Part shown: positions 1 to 7,672 of the stretch, piece by piece
How the letters are laid out: each line of letters opens with the position of its first letter
Position numbering within the stretch: position 1 is the first letter of the stretch
Assembly (NCBI GenBank): GCA_964396165.1
Contig: CAYNEF010000029.1
Coordinates: forward strand, 1-42,152
DNA length: 42,152 nucleotides
Direction of reading: 5' to 3'
Source of the DNA: CALCZU01 sp964396165
GTDB lineage: Bacteria; Bdellovibrionota; FAC87; UBA2466
The notes under the pieces: model-generated
Seen by the model: the letters and a program-made list of their open reading frames with translations, nothing else
Told to the model about the DNA's origin: nothing
The model's database searches: none
Program-made: the position numbers and the translations under genes

Positions 1-682
1 CTAAAAAGTCTTCTTGTTGTGTGGGATTGCTAGCGATGCTTTTTCTATATCGTTCCCAGCCCCTCTCAAGCCAACCCGTGATGAATTTTGCCCAGCCAGA
101 TTCGCTCTTAGGAACTTTGCGCTTATTCGTACATAGCCAGACAGACATTTTCCTAACCTCGGAGCTTAGATACCCAGGATCTTTGTAGACCTCGTGCATT
201 TGTTCCCAATGATTGAACTTACTAATTACAAATTCAGGCGTAGCCTTTTCTTCAGTGATAAGAGTGACGCTCGCGTCACGAATTTCTGTCTTGTCCTGTA
301 GTGTAGTGTTCTGTTCTGTAGTGTTCTGTAGTGTTCTGTCGCGTAACGTGCGTGTACTTTCACGTACAGATTGCGTACACGGCTTTAGTTCTAGGCGTAC
401 GTGTCCTAGTTCTGACAGTTTCGAAAGCGTTGAGTTCAGTGTACGCGGATCTATATCGCAGATCCGACTCGCGTGCTTAGGGTTCAACATGACTTCAGGC
501 GAGTTCTTTTGAGATGCCTGACACCAAACGTAGATAACTGCTTTTAATTCAATTGGACTGAAATCGATATATTCCGGATCTTCTAAAAAACGATTCGACA
601 ACGCAAACCAGTTCGGATGTTTTATGTCTTTTCTTGGATTGTGTTTATCCCAGTTTGTGACCGTAACTCGGATCAATTCCAT
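1..682 (-). CDS. phage-type replication initiator-like protein, 3' end outside window
   Basis: The reading frame starts at an ATG at 682 and is open for 227 codons to the window edge without a stop, so the C-terminus is missing. The N-terminus begins MELIRVTVTNWDKHNPRK, followed by a region (about residues 25-100) that reads like the winged-helix N-terminal domain of phage replisome-organiser/O-like proteins: an IELKAVIYVWCQAS helix, then a HASRICDIDPRTL recognition-helix-like stretch. Residues about 105-145 are a low-complexity linker rich in R, T, Q, N and E, encoded by short DNA repeats. A Trp-rich tail follows (FNHWEQM, VWLCTN, GWLERGWERY). No Shine-Dalgarno is obvious. The family assignment rests on general resemblance only; a transcriptional regulator of the element is the main alternative. 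Confidence 0.6.
   Translation of the reverse strand, partial: MELIRVTVTNWDKHNPRKDIKHPNWFALSNRFLEDPEYIDFSPIELKAVIYVWCQASQKNSPEVMLNPKHASRICDIDPRTLNSTLSKLSELGHVRLELKPCTQSVRESTRTLRDRTLQNTTEQNTTLQDKTEIRDASVTLITEEKATPEFVISKFNHWEQMHEVYKDPGYLSSEVRKMSVWLCTNKRKVPKSESGWAKFITGWLERGWERYRKSIASNPTQQEDFL
291..465. repeat. iteron-like repeats and palindromes inside the replication-like gene
   Basis: The 12-mer GTAGTGTTCTGT occurs three times (starting at 303, 318 and 328) in a 50-bp block of shortened copies. It is followed by CGTAC-rich DNA with inverted repeats: CGTGTAC (351-357) with GTACACG (375-381); CTAGG/CCTAG around CGTACGTGT (391-409); and GGATCT/AGATCC (447-465). The block encodes the low-complexity linker of the replication-like protein. 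Initiator-binding iterons inside the initiator gene are known from lambda-type origins, so an origin is possible. This is inference. Confidence 0.4.
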
Positions 683-850
683 CGCAACACCAAAGAAAAA
701 GGAATTGAACAAATGACAGATAAAATACAGACAGGTAATAAGTGGGGGAGGAAATAATCCCCGTAATAAAATCCCCCCCCACGGCGCTGACTTACACTAA
801 CTTTAGTATTTATTTTTGCAGAGATTGTGCCGAAAAGAGCATGATTAAAG

Positions 851-903
851 CACCCAGCTTTGCAAGCTGGGGGTTAGGGGTTCGATGCCCCTCGCCTCCA
901 CCA
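851..903 (+). other. 3' fragment of tRNA-Ala(TGC), probable attachment site
   Basis: The anticodon arm is intact: a 5-bp stem 854-858/866-870 around a 7-nt loop TTTGCAA with anticodon TGC at 861-863. The variable region is 871-875. The T arm pairs 876-880 with 888-892 around TTCGATG. The 3' acceptor strand is 893-899, the discriminator A is at 900 and CCA is encoded at 901-903. The matching 5' acceptor strand (GGAGGCG) and a D arm are absent upstream, so this is not a functional gene. A displaced 3' end of this kind is what remains at one end of a tRNA-integrated element. Confidence 0.75.
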
Positions 904-922
904 AATAATCTAAAATTAATAA

Positions 923-1510
923 TTAATTCTTAAAAGGTTCTGGAGATGCGTTTGTATTGTACAAACCATCTAACGGGAGTTTTGCGTCGAATCCGATCAC
1001 GGTATCCCAAGTATAACTTTGTGTGGTTTGGTGAGACGAAAAATCTCCACAATAAAGAAAGAGCGTACTTTTGTGCTCTACTTTTTCAAGCGTCTTACCT
1101 TTGGGTGCGAGAACTTCGAACCCTGATGGAAATACTTCTGCAGGCCCCTGTGGTCCGAATTTAAATTCGACTCCGCATTCGGCAGGATTTGCTACTGCCA
1201 TTGCGTCGCATGGAGTAGTTTCCCCCTGAAACCACACACGCACATAGCCGCCTTTTTCTGCATTAAAACTTCTATCCACATTGCAGTGTAAGGGAAGGGC
1301 GAGTGGTTTTTCCACATGTCTTGAGACTAGACTCTTATCCCAATCAACGATAATTTTTTTGCCTTGTGTGGTTTCTGTTGCTCTTGCACGGATTTCCCAG
1401 CGGCAGGATTCTTTCACGCAGTTTTGGCAAGGTACGGTTGTTTGCACAACCGTTTGCCCATAAATGGAAAATACCCATGTGCTCAGCAATACAAAAATGG
1501 CTTTATTCAT
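923..1510 (-). CDS. small secreted protein of unknown function
   Basis: A 195-residue protein with an N-terminal signal peptide (hydrophobic segment to about residue 18, IYGQ-type cleavage region). A cysteine pair CQNC lies near residues 28-31, and further cysteines at intervals suggest disulfides in the periplasm or outside the cell. I recognise no family. It starts 4 nt after the stop of the S41 peptidase gene, so the two are almost certainly co-transcribed and the protein may act with that peptidase as substrate, inhibitor or partner. No Shine-Dalgarno is visible before the ATG; the upstream bases are A-rich. Confidence 0.7.
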   Translation of the reverse strand: MNKAIFVLLSTWVFSIYGQTVVQTTVPCQNCVKESCRWEIRARATETTQGKKIIVDWDKSLVSRHVEKPLALPLHCNVDRSFNAEKGGYVRVWFQGETTPCDAMAVANPAECGVEFKFGPQGPAEVFPSGFEVLAPKGKTLEKVEHKSTLFLYCGDFSSHQTTQSYTWDTVIGFDAKLPLDGLYNTNASPEPFKN

Positions 1511-1514
1511 TTTT

Positions 1515-3938
1515 TTATTGAGTAATTTCTAAGTTGTCGAGAATCGGACCTTCGAGATTCCAGTTCTCATCACTTTCAAATTCAAATACGAGATCCGCTT
1601 TTTCCCAATCATCGGGAAGTTTCACTCTCGCACCTTCAAGTGCTGGCAACTCAGAACCTGCAAAGATATTGTGACGTGCACCAGTGTCTGGATTTACAAC
1701 GTACAATCTGAAACTGTCTTGCAGATCTTCTGCCTTCACTGATACGTCGAGTTTCAACATTCCGCCTTTGCCTTTTAAAAGCAGCGGTAGAAATGCGCGG
1801 GCGTAAGTGCGGGCCTGGTACTCAGGGCCTTTGCCAATTCTCAATTTCTTATCGACAATCGTCCAACCCGAATTTTCTGGGCCTTTGAGCAAGACTGTCT
1901 TTAGTTCACTCATCTTACCGTCGTCAAAATTCAACTTTAGACCATCGGCAGGAACCGGCAGGTATTCGCCTCTCCATTTAAGTTCTCTAACCGATCTGAA
2001 TACCTGTTTGTTACCGCTAAAACCTGCAAGCACAACCGGCTCGTCAAACCATTCAGTTTTTAAAGGGCCAGCATCGAGATCCACTTCTTTGGAAGTTTCA
2101 GATTTATTGATGTTGTGAGAAACAAGTAGCTTATTGTTTACAAGAACATCAATTCTGTCTGCGCCGTAGACTTTTTCTTTCCATTTTGCAGAAGATCCGT
2201 TTTGCACAACCACAATGCCGCCGACTTTTGCTTCTAAACCGCTTGTGTATTTGGGTTTCAGTTCATCGACTGCCTTGTGCACTTGCTTCATCAACTCTTT
2301 AGATTCTAAACCAATGTCACCCAATTTAAGGGGAACTACTACGTCGGATACGACACCCGTATCTTCAATGAGTTCGCCATTGTGTTTACCAGAGCGGATA
2401 CACTGTCTCCAGGCAACGCGCATATTCTGGCCAAAGGCCAATTCTTTAAACGGGTTTTCATCGCTGGACCCCATGATGGAACGGAATGTTTTGTGTTCCA
2501 TGACATTGGCACCGCCAGCACCGGTACTTTTGTGAAGTCCGATAATCGTTGCAGCACCCATGTCTTGCATTCCAGCTGTGAAAATATCGCATGCAGAGTA
2601 GCAGCTGGCGTCAGTTAGTACGACTGTAGGTCTGTACCAGATTTGGCCAAAGTCATTCGCTTCATTAGCTGGAGTGATAGACATAGGAGGCGTGAATCTT
2701 TGTTTTTCTTTGATGGCAACGTTCAAGGCTTTTGACCATCTGTTTTCGGCGCCGTTAGCTTTGATGAAAATTTGCTCATTCAATGGATTTGCAAGCATGC
2801 GAACAGTGCTTGGATCTACAGCGCGAGTAGAGAAGAATTGCACAAGCTTTTCGGCGAACACAATATTACCGCCTGGATTGCTTCTTACATCAATCACAAG
2901 GCCTACTGTATCTGCCAATGTGACTTCAATGGCTCTTCTAAAACCGTCAATCACAGTGGCTACGTCGAGACTTTTATTGTCCCAGCTGAATTCTTTTAAA
3001 CGCACATAACCAATTTTGCCCGCAGGAGTGTTTAGTGCAACTACGTCAAAGATTTCGGACAAATCTTCGTCTAATGCAGTCAGCATTTCATCGTTTACAA
3101 GACTTGGGGTACCGAAGATTTTATTATACTTCTTCTGGTATTCATCAGCGCCCATTCTCATGCTTTCGAGCAAGATGTTTTTGTTGGTGCGCGAACGATG
3201 GCGATCTTGGTTGCCTTCGACGCAGTCTGAATCAATCAACGACTGCCAGGGGATTTCTTTTTCGTAGGTTTTCTCAGCATTTTTAAACTTCAACTTAAGT
3301 TTGTTTTCCTGTGGTAGGGAATCAGCAAGCATTAGGCTTCTGAAGCTTAAAAGTTGAACGGCACGCATTCTCATGGCATCGGGGTTTGCACCGCCCGAAA
3401 ATACTTTTAATTGCTCGAGCGCTTTTTCTACGGGGATTCCGTTGTACTCAAGAAGTTGATCTCTTACTTCAATTCCTTCCACCAAATCTGCTTTAACTTT
3501 TAACTTTCTGGAAACGACGACTTTGTCCTCGTTGTTGTCTCGAACAGATTCAAATCGGAGCGGAAAAAACACCATGCCGCAAGAAAAGGGACGAGGAGAA
3601 ATAAAATTGGTATGCAAGTCGTGCAAGCTGCTGAATGTTTGTGAAAGGTTTTTGTGCAGCTCTTCATCCTTGGCAGTACTTGCAGTTTTTACGATTTCTT
3701 CCAAGCGAGGTAACGGATCAGAGGCCGCACCGAAGTGGGTAACTTTTAAATCCCTGTGTACAAATAAATCGCTTAATACAAGCTTTGCTTGTGAAGCCAG
3801 GGTTTCTCTTTGCTCGGCCGTGTACTTTGGAACAACCAAGTCTTTTCTGGCATCTTCCAGATTCGTAATTTTAGGCGCAGCAAACAGGTTATTTGCAAAT
3901 AATACAGCAGCAACCAGGTACGTTAGACCTAACTTCAT
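1515..3938 (-). CDS. secreted S41-family serine peptidase with C-terminal extension
   Basis: An 807-residue exported protein (signal peptide ending around LFA-AP). The tail-specific-protease fold is recognisable: an alpha-helical N-terminal part, a cryptic PDZ-like region (about residues 125-185), and the S41 core with IGYVRLKEFSW (about 310), the hallmark LVIDVRSNPGGN (about 350), and TDASCYSACDIF (about 450), where the serine after Tyr is the expected nucleophile. IGLHKSTGAGG follows, supplying the usual glycine-rich segment with a lysine. Residues from about 590 on form an extra domain that looks beta-rich and is not part of the usual enzyme. The SD-like GGGGAG lies just before the ATG. 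Family members degrade or process envelope proteins; the specific substrate is unknown. It leads a two-gene operon with the small secreted protein downstream. Confidence 0.85.
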   Translation of the reverse strand: MKLGLTYLVAAVLFANNLFAAPKITNLEDARKDLVVPKYTAEQRETLASQAKLVLSDLFVHRDLKVTHFGAASDPLPRLEEIVKTASTAKDEELHKNLSQTFSSLHDLHTNFISPRPFSCGMVFFPLRFESVRDNNEDKVVVSRKLKVKADLVEGIEVRDQLLEYNGIPVEKALEQLKVFSGGANPDAMRMRAVQLLSFRSLMLADSLPQENKLKLKFKNAEKTYEKEIPWQSLIDSDCVEGNQDRHRSRTNKNILLESMRMGADEYQKKYNKIFGTPSLVNDEMLTALDEDLSEIFDVVALNTPAGKIGYVRLKEFSWDNKSLDVATVIDGFRRAIEVTLADTVGLVIDVRSNPGGNIVFAEKLVQFFSTRAVDPSTVRMLANPLNEQIFIKANGAENRWSKALNVAIKEKQRFTPPMSITPANEANDFGQIWYRPTVVLTDASCYSACDIFTAGMQDMGAATIIGLHKSTGAGGANVMEHKTFRSIMGSSDENPFKELAFGQNMRVAWRQCIRSGKHNGELIEDTGVVSDVVVPLKLGDIGLESKELMKQVHKAVDELKPKYTSGLEAKVGGIVVVQNGSSAKWKEKVYGADRIDVLVNNKLLVSHNINKSETSKEVDLDAGPLKTEWFDEPVVLAGFSGNKQVFRSVRELKWRGEYLPVPADGLKLNFDDGKMSELKTVLLKGPENSGWTIVDKKLRIGKGPEYQARTYARAFLPLLLKGKGGMLKLDVSVKAEDLQDSFRLYVVNPDTGARHNIFAGSELPALEGARVKLPDDWEKADLVFEFESDENWNLEGPILDNLEITQ

Positions 3939-4063
3939 AGCGAACTCCCCACTTTTTAAGTCGCAAAATTATTTAATTGTTATAAGGTTTGTTGTAGTTG
4001 TTGTGCTGTATTGCGGCAAGCTAAATAACGCGTTTTGACAACTTTTGATAACGCGAAGCGACC

Positions 4064-4092
4064 TCGACAGGCAATGTGATAAATTGTATAAA
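4064..4092 (+). promoter_or_regulatory. probable sigma-70-type promoter of murI
   Basis: TCGACA (4064-4069) and TATAAA (4087-4092) are separated by exactly 17 bp, each one mismatch from consensus. The predicted transcript would start near 4099, giving a leader of about 13 nt before the murI ATG at 4112. The region 3939-4063 also has to hold the promoter of the divergent S41 peptidase gene; no convincing pair was found for that. Confidence 0.5.
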
Positions 4093-4111
4093 ATACATGT
4101 AGTTACGGTAT

Positions 4112-4900
4112 ATGAGAATTGCGATAATTGATTCAGGTATTGGTGGGTTAACTGTCACCGAGGCAATAAAGCGGGTTTTGCCTGAGGAGTCTTATTTCTA
4201 TTGCAGCGATAATGCACATTTTCCGTATGGGGAAAAGTCCCAAGAAGAGGTACTTCAGTACACTTTAAAAACAGCTGAAAAGGTGATGAGTCGCTTTCAG
4301 CCAGACTTGCTCGTTGTCGCATGCAGTACTGCTAGTACAATTGCGCTCGAGGCACTGAGATCTCGATACGATAAACCGATTGTTGGCGTCGTTCCCGCAA
4401 TTAAACCGGCAGCAGAACTTTCTTCCACAAAGGTCATCGGACTTTTGGCTACTCAAGGTACTGTCAATCGCCCCTATACAAATGACCTGATTGTAAAGTT
4501 TGCCTCCCATTGCAAAGTAGTGAAATTAGGCTCTTCCAAACTTGTGCAAATGGCAGAATCCAAAATGGCGGGAGAAGAAGTATCTTTAGTGGATTTGCAA
4601 AAAGAATTGGGTGCTTTTTTAGCTACTCCTGAAATGGATTCTGTTGTTTTAGGATGTACCCATTTTCCTGTATTAAAAGTGGAGCTGGAAAAAATAGCTC
4701 CTAGAAAAATGCGCTGGCTTGAACCCGGCGAAGCTATCGCAAGAAGAGTACTCGAGCTCGCAAAACACACAAACCGAAATACAGATAAGGCAGAATCTAT
4801 CTTTTGTTACACTAAACAAACCAAAGAAATAGAACATTTAGCCTCAAGAATGTCTAAAACCTTTGGTTTTTGTCAGAGTGTATTCCTGAAGGATATGTGA
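4112..4900 (+). CDS. murI: glutamate racemase
   Basis: Interconverts L- and D-glutamate in the cytoplasm, supplying D-glutamate for peptidoglycan stem peptides. The 262-residue length is normal. Conserved segments are IIDSGIGGLTV at the N-terminus, YCSDNAHFPYGEKS, the first catalytic cysteine in VVACSTAS, VGVVPAIKPAA, and the second catalytic cysteine in VLGCTHFP. The first cysteine motif has Ser where most family members have Asn (ACNTAS). The gene is monocistronic, behind its own promoter and with almost no Shine-Dalgarno. Overall similarity to the E. coli-type enzyme is strong, so the assignment is secure; only the effect of the Asn-to-Ser change is open. Confidence 0.93.
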   Translation: MRIAIIDSGIGGLTVTEAIKRVLPEESYFYCSDNAHFPYGEKSQEEVLQYTLKTAEKVMSRFQPDLLVVACSTASTIALEALRSRYDKPIVGVVPAIKPAAELSSTKVIGLLATQGTVNRPYTNDLIVKFASHCKVVKLGSSKLVQMAESKMAGEEVSLVDLQKELGAFLATPEMDSVVLGCTHFPVLKVELEKIAPRKMRWLEPGEAIARRVLELAKHTNRNTDKAESIFCYTKQTKEIEHLASRMSKTFGFCQSVFLKDM

Positions 4901-4990
4901 GTATTTTGGTCAGATGAAAGACAATTTTTAGCTAGTAAAGCACTTCGGTAAAGTTTTCCCTGCTGCAATTATCAAAACAGTCTTGGCATC

Positions 4991-5884
4991 TTGCATGCTA
5001 ATTCATTCAGTGTGGAACGTTTGTTGTTTTTTACTTTTTTCACTGTCTTTTTTATCACAGTGAATACTGTGAGTGCCGAGTCGATTGAAAAGACCGATGA
5101 AGCTTACAGAACTCTTGTGCCATCCGCACCTGCTACGATACCGGGAGTTTCTGGAGACTCCACTCCCGAAGAACTGGAATTGAACGCCAAATATTTTAAC
5201 CACCCAAAGGCTTGCAAATTTTATCCGGAAGATGTTTGGGACGAGGATGATGTCGAAACTTCACGAATAAAAAAGTTGTCTAAATCGAGCAGAAACTATG
5301 ATCGAAACGGATCAGAGCTTTTGAAAAAATGTGAACAAATTAAAAACGAATTGGGTGAGGGAGCTTGTAGCGCTGTTGTTTTGGGGGGGCACGCAAATGG
5401 TATTTCGAGCGGTCTCGGTAAAATATTGGGTTTTCGTTTAACAGAAGGCAAATGGGAAAGATTTCCAACCGACGAAAAAATTTTCAATAATGTGATCCAA
5501 TGTCTGAAGGACATTACGTATAAAAAGGCACCTGTGATCTTTGCAAGTTGCGGAGCTGCACATGTTTATGAAGATTATCCGGAAGAAAAAATGCGCGGGC
5601 TACTGCTGTTTTACGCCCATAAAAAAGAGACACAGGATTTACTTGCCGATACCTTGGATAGAACTGTGATTGGAGCATTAGGTCCCGAAAACGAGCAGTC
5701 TTTTGGAAACCACGCTCGCCACGGCTGGTATGTTGCCGAACCTACTTCTAGAAAACTTGAAAAAGATATTATCGATTTTAGAAAACACCTTCCCCTAGCA
5801 AAAGTCAGATGGAAAAACGGTGTTCCCGATCATTCAGCTCATGGTTTCGACTGGCAGTCTGAAATTGAGCACATTGTTGAGTGA
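4991..5884 (+). CDS. secreted protein with clan CD-like His/Cys motif pair
   Basis: A 297-residue exported protein. The start is TTG at 4991 or, equally possible, GTG at 5012; either leaves a strongly hydrophobic signal peptide ending near TVSA. No clear ribosome-binding site helps to choose. In the mature part a beta-strand-like VVLGGHANG (His about 134) is followed 53 residues later by a hydrophobic strand ending in a cysteine, VIFASCGAA (Cys about 187). A His-Gly-type turn followed by a strand plus Ala/Ser-Cys is the layout of the clan CD fold (caspase, gingipain and C80 types), so a cysteine peptidase is possible. I recognise no named family. Its 3' end overlaps that of the convergent permease gene by 46 bp. 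Confidence 0.75.
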   Translation: MHANSFSVERLLFFTFFTVFFITVNTVSAESIEKTDEAYRTLVPSAPATIPGVSGDSTPEELELNAKYFNHPKACKFYPEDVWDEDDVETSRIKKLSKSSRNYDRNGSELLKKCEQIKNELGEGACSAVVLGGHANGISSGLGKILGFRLTEGKWERFPTDEKIFNNVIQCLKDITYKKAPVIFASCGAAHVYEDYPEEKMRGLLLFYAHKKETQDLLADTLDRTVIGALGPENEQSFGNHARHGWYVAEPTSRKLEKDIIDFRKHLPLAKVRWKNGVPDHSAHGFDWQSEIEHIVE

Positions 5885-7236
5885 TCTGAAGTTGTCTCTG
5901 TACCGTTCTTGAAATAAAAATACGCTGGCACACCTAAAGAAATTAAAACTAGTCCTACCAATGTTTCTTTCGGGTTAGTGATAACCGTATTGATAAGTAA
6001 AAACACAGTTGAAATAAGAAAGACGATTGGCAAAACCGGATAGCCCCAAGTCTTAAACGAGGCAGCGGGAACATCTTTGCGTTTCCTTAAAAGAAAGACA
6101 GAAAAAGTAACAGCACCGTAAAAAATCCACGAGGCAAAAACTACCGAATCAGTCAGTTGATCAAATGTACCAGAAAGCGCAAGTACACAAGCCCACACTC
6201 CCTGCACAACGACCGAAAAAACAGGCACATGCGTTTTTGAGTTCAGTTGAGAAAAACGGTGAAAGAATATTCCGTCTTTTGCCATCGCATACGGAACTCG
6301 CGCTCCGGTTAAAATAGATCCGTTCATCGCTCCTAGTGCGGAAAAAACAAACATTATCGATAAAAAAGTGACGGCAATAGGTCCTAAAAACGTTTGCGCG
6401 GCTTTAGCGGCCAAAGGAATCGCATCGGGAAAGCGTGTGGAATTAGAAGTGACCACTTCGCTAAACGGCAAGGCATGAAAGTAGGCGAGATTTACCATTC
6501 CATAAAGAAGAAGAACGATGAAAGTACCCGAGGCAAGTGCTAAGGGCACATTTTTAGAACCATTTTTTACTTCTCCCGCTGCCATAGGCAAATTATTCCA
6601 ACCGTCGAATGCCCACAGTGCTGCTAACATGGCCATACCAAAAGCACTGACAGGATTCACAGCTGTGGAATGAAAGCTTAAGGGAAAAAGATTGCCAGAT
6701 CCCGGAGCAACGGCGAAACCAACTCCGATTGCGATAGATAAGATGAGCAGCATTTTGATGGAAGTCATAAAGGCCTGTACTTTTCCACCGAATGAAACAG
6801 CAAAACAATTTGCGGTTGTATAAAGAAGAATAAAAAAGAGCGCGACCGATGTTTTTCCACCGAAATATTTCAAATCGACGACCGCGCCTAAAAAAGTCGC
6901 AGCTCCCACACCGTAAGCAGCCACTGAACCAGTGGATGCTATCCAAAATCTTGTCCATCCAAAAAGAAATGCGGGTAATTTTCCGTACGCTTCTCGTAAG
7001 TAAACATATTCTCCGCCTGCCTTGGGAAAACGGCTCCCAATTTCTGCATACGTAAAAGCACCTGAGAGTGAGAGAAGCCCGGCGGCACACCATGCCAGAA
7101 GGACTAGCCCAGGAGAGCCCAGTGCCTGCGCCATCGCGGCGCTTTTTAAAAACACGCCGGTACCTATCATGCTACCGACGACAAGGCAGAAGGCATCGAA
7201 AAAAGAGAGACCCTTAAGAAGTTGTGTCATAGCCAT
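5839..7236 (-). CDS. APC-superfamily amino acid permease
   Basis: An inner-membrane amino acid transporter or exchanger of about 465 residues with roughly twelve hydrophobic segments. The N-terminal signature LSFFDAFCLVVGSMIGTGVFL and the following GGEYVYLREAYG are typical of APC-family transporters. FDGWNNLPMAAGEVKNGSKNVPLAL in the middle and an aromatic hydrophobic C-terminal segment resemble the LAT/SteT-like branch. The substrate cannot be inferred. The ATG at 7236 (or 7230) is preferred to the upstream TTG at 7275, because the extra residues are Cys-rich and unlike the family start. No neighbouring metabolic gene suggests a pathway. Confidence 0.85.
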   Translation of the reverse strand: MAMTQLLKGLSFFDAFCLVVGSMIGTGVFLKSAAMAQALGSPGLVLLAWCAAGLLSLSGAFTYAEIGSRFPKAGGEYVYLREAYGKLPAFLFGWTRFWIASTGSVAAYGVGAATFLGAVVDLKYFGGKTSVALFFILLYTTANCFAVSFGGKVQAFMTSIKMLLILSIAIGVGFAVAPGSGNLFPLSFHSTAVNPVSAFGMAMLAALWAFDGWNNLPMAAGEVKNGSKNVPLALASGTFIVLLLYGMVNLAYFHALPFSEVVTSNSTRFPDAIPLAAKAAQTFLGPIAVTFLSIMFVFSALGAMNGSILTGARVPYAMAKDGIFFHRFSQLNSKTHVPVFSVVVQGVWACVLALSGTFDQLTDSVVFASWIFYGAVTFSVFLLRKRKDVPAASFKTWGYPVLPIVFLISTVFLLINTVITNPKETLVGLVLISLGVPAYFYFKNGTETTSDHSTMCSISDCQSKP

Positions 7237-7330
7237 TAGTATAACTGAATAGCAGCAGTTGCATAATGTCGCCAAGCGTTAACTAAAGAGGTTTGACGTT
7301 CATTATCTTCTCATTTAAACATGTGCTCAT

Positions 7331-7672
7331 ATGAGAACTTCTGCTGTATATACAAAGCTCGCTTCCAGAATTCACGAAAAAGGTTTCGAAAAAAAATTTC
7401 TTCTTCTAGCAGAAACATTTCGTACGTTGGGCGATTTTTCTCGTGTGCAAATAGTTTTTGCTCTTTCAAAGGGCGAATTGTGTGTCACTGAAATCGCAGA
7501 GCTTTTAAAGATGAGCCCGTCTGCAGTGAGCCACCACTTGCGCACTTTGAGGAACTTAAAGCTTGTAACAGTAAGACGAGACCATAGAACCATTTACTAT
7601 TCATTGGATGATGAGCATATTGAACGCCTTTTAGATGAGGGCATGGAGCACGTAGAGGATCTTCTTCAATGA
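7331..7672 (+). CDS. ArsR/SmtB-family metal-responsive repressor
   Basis: A 113-residue winged-helix repressor. The helix-turn-helix VTEIAELLKMSPSAVSHHLRTLRNLKLV is classic ArsR/SmtB. The C-terminal helix carries D-x-H-x10-H-x2-D (SLDDEHIERLL to MEHVED), matching the spacing of the alpha-5 zinc/cobalt site of CzrA/SmtB proteins except that the last ligand is Asp instead of His or Glu. The ELCV segment has one cysteine in the alpha-3 region. The stop overlaps the start of the cytochrome c/FTR1 gene (ATGA), so the two are translationally coupled and the transporter is the likely target. The palindrome CTCATATGAG at 7326-7335 spans the start codon and might be part of the operator; that is only a suggestion. 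Confidence 0.88.
   Translation: MRTSAVYTKLASRIHEKGFEKKFLLLAETFRTLGDFSRVQIVFALSKGELCVTEIAELLKMSPSAVSHHLRTLRNLKLVTVRRDHRTIYYSLDDEHIERLLDEGMEHVEDLLQ

Larger units (their letters stand above)
1..903. mobile_element. right end of a putative tRNA-integrated mobile element
   Basis: Two independent signs point to an integrated phage or integrative element extending beyond the left edge. The first is a replication-initiator-like gene running off the window. The second is a lone 3' half of a tRNA-Ala gene at 851-903, the usual scar of a tyrosine integrase that targets tRNA 3' ends. From 923 onward the genes look chromosomal. Its type, its size and whether it is intact cannot be judged, because the integrase and the other attachment site would be outside the window. 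Between 683 and 850 I see no gene, only G- and C-runs around 743-781. Confidence 0.5.

Noticed and set aside
770..903. complete or intron-containing tRNA-Ala
   Set aside because: No GGAGGCG acceptor strand or D arm is found upstream within a plausible distance, and nothing resembles a group I intron.
742..933. 63-residue plus-strand open frame across the tRNA fragment
   Set aside because: It runs through the tRNA-Ala 3' end and G/C-runs, and has no protein-like composition.
3523..4038. 171-residue plus-strand open frame opposite the S41 peptidase start
   Set aside because: Antisense shadow of a clearly conserved peptidase gene; its composition is not protein-like.
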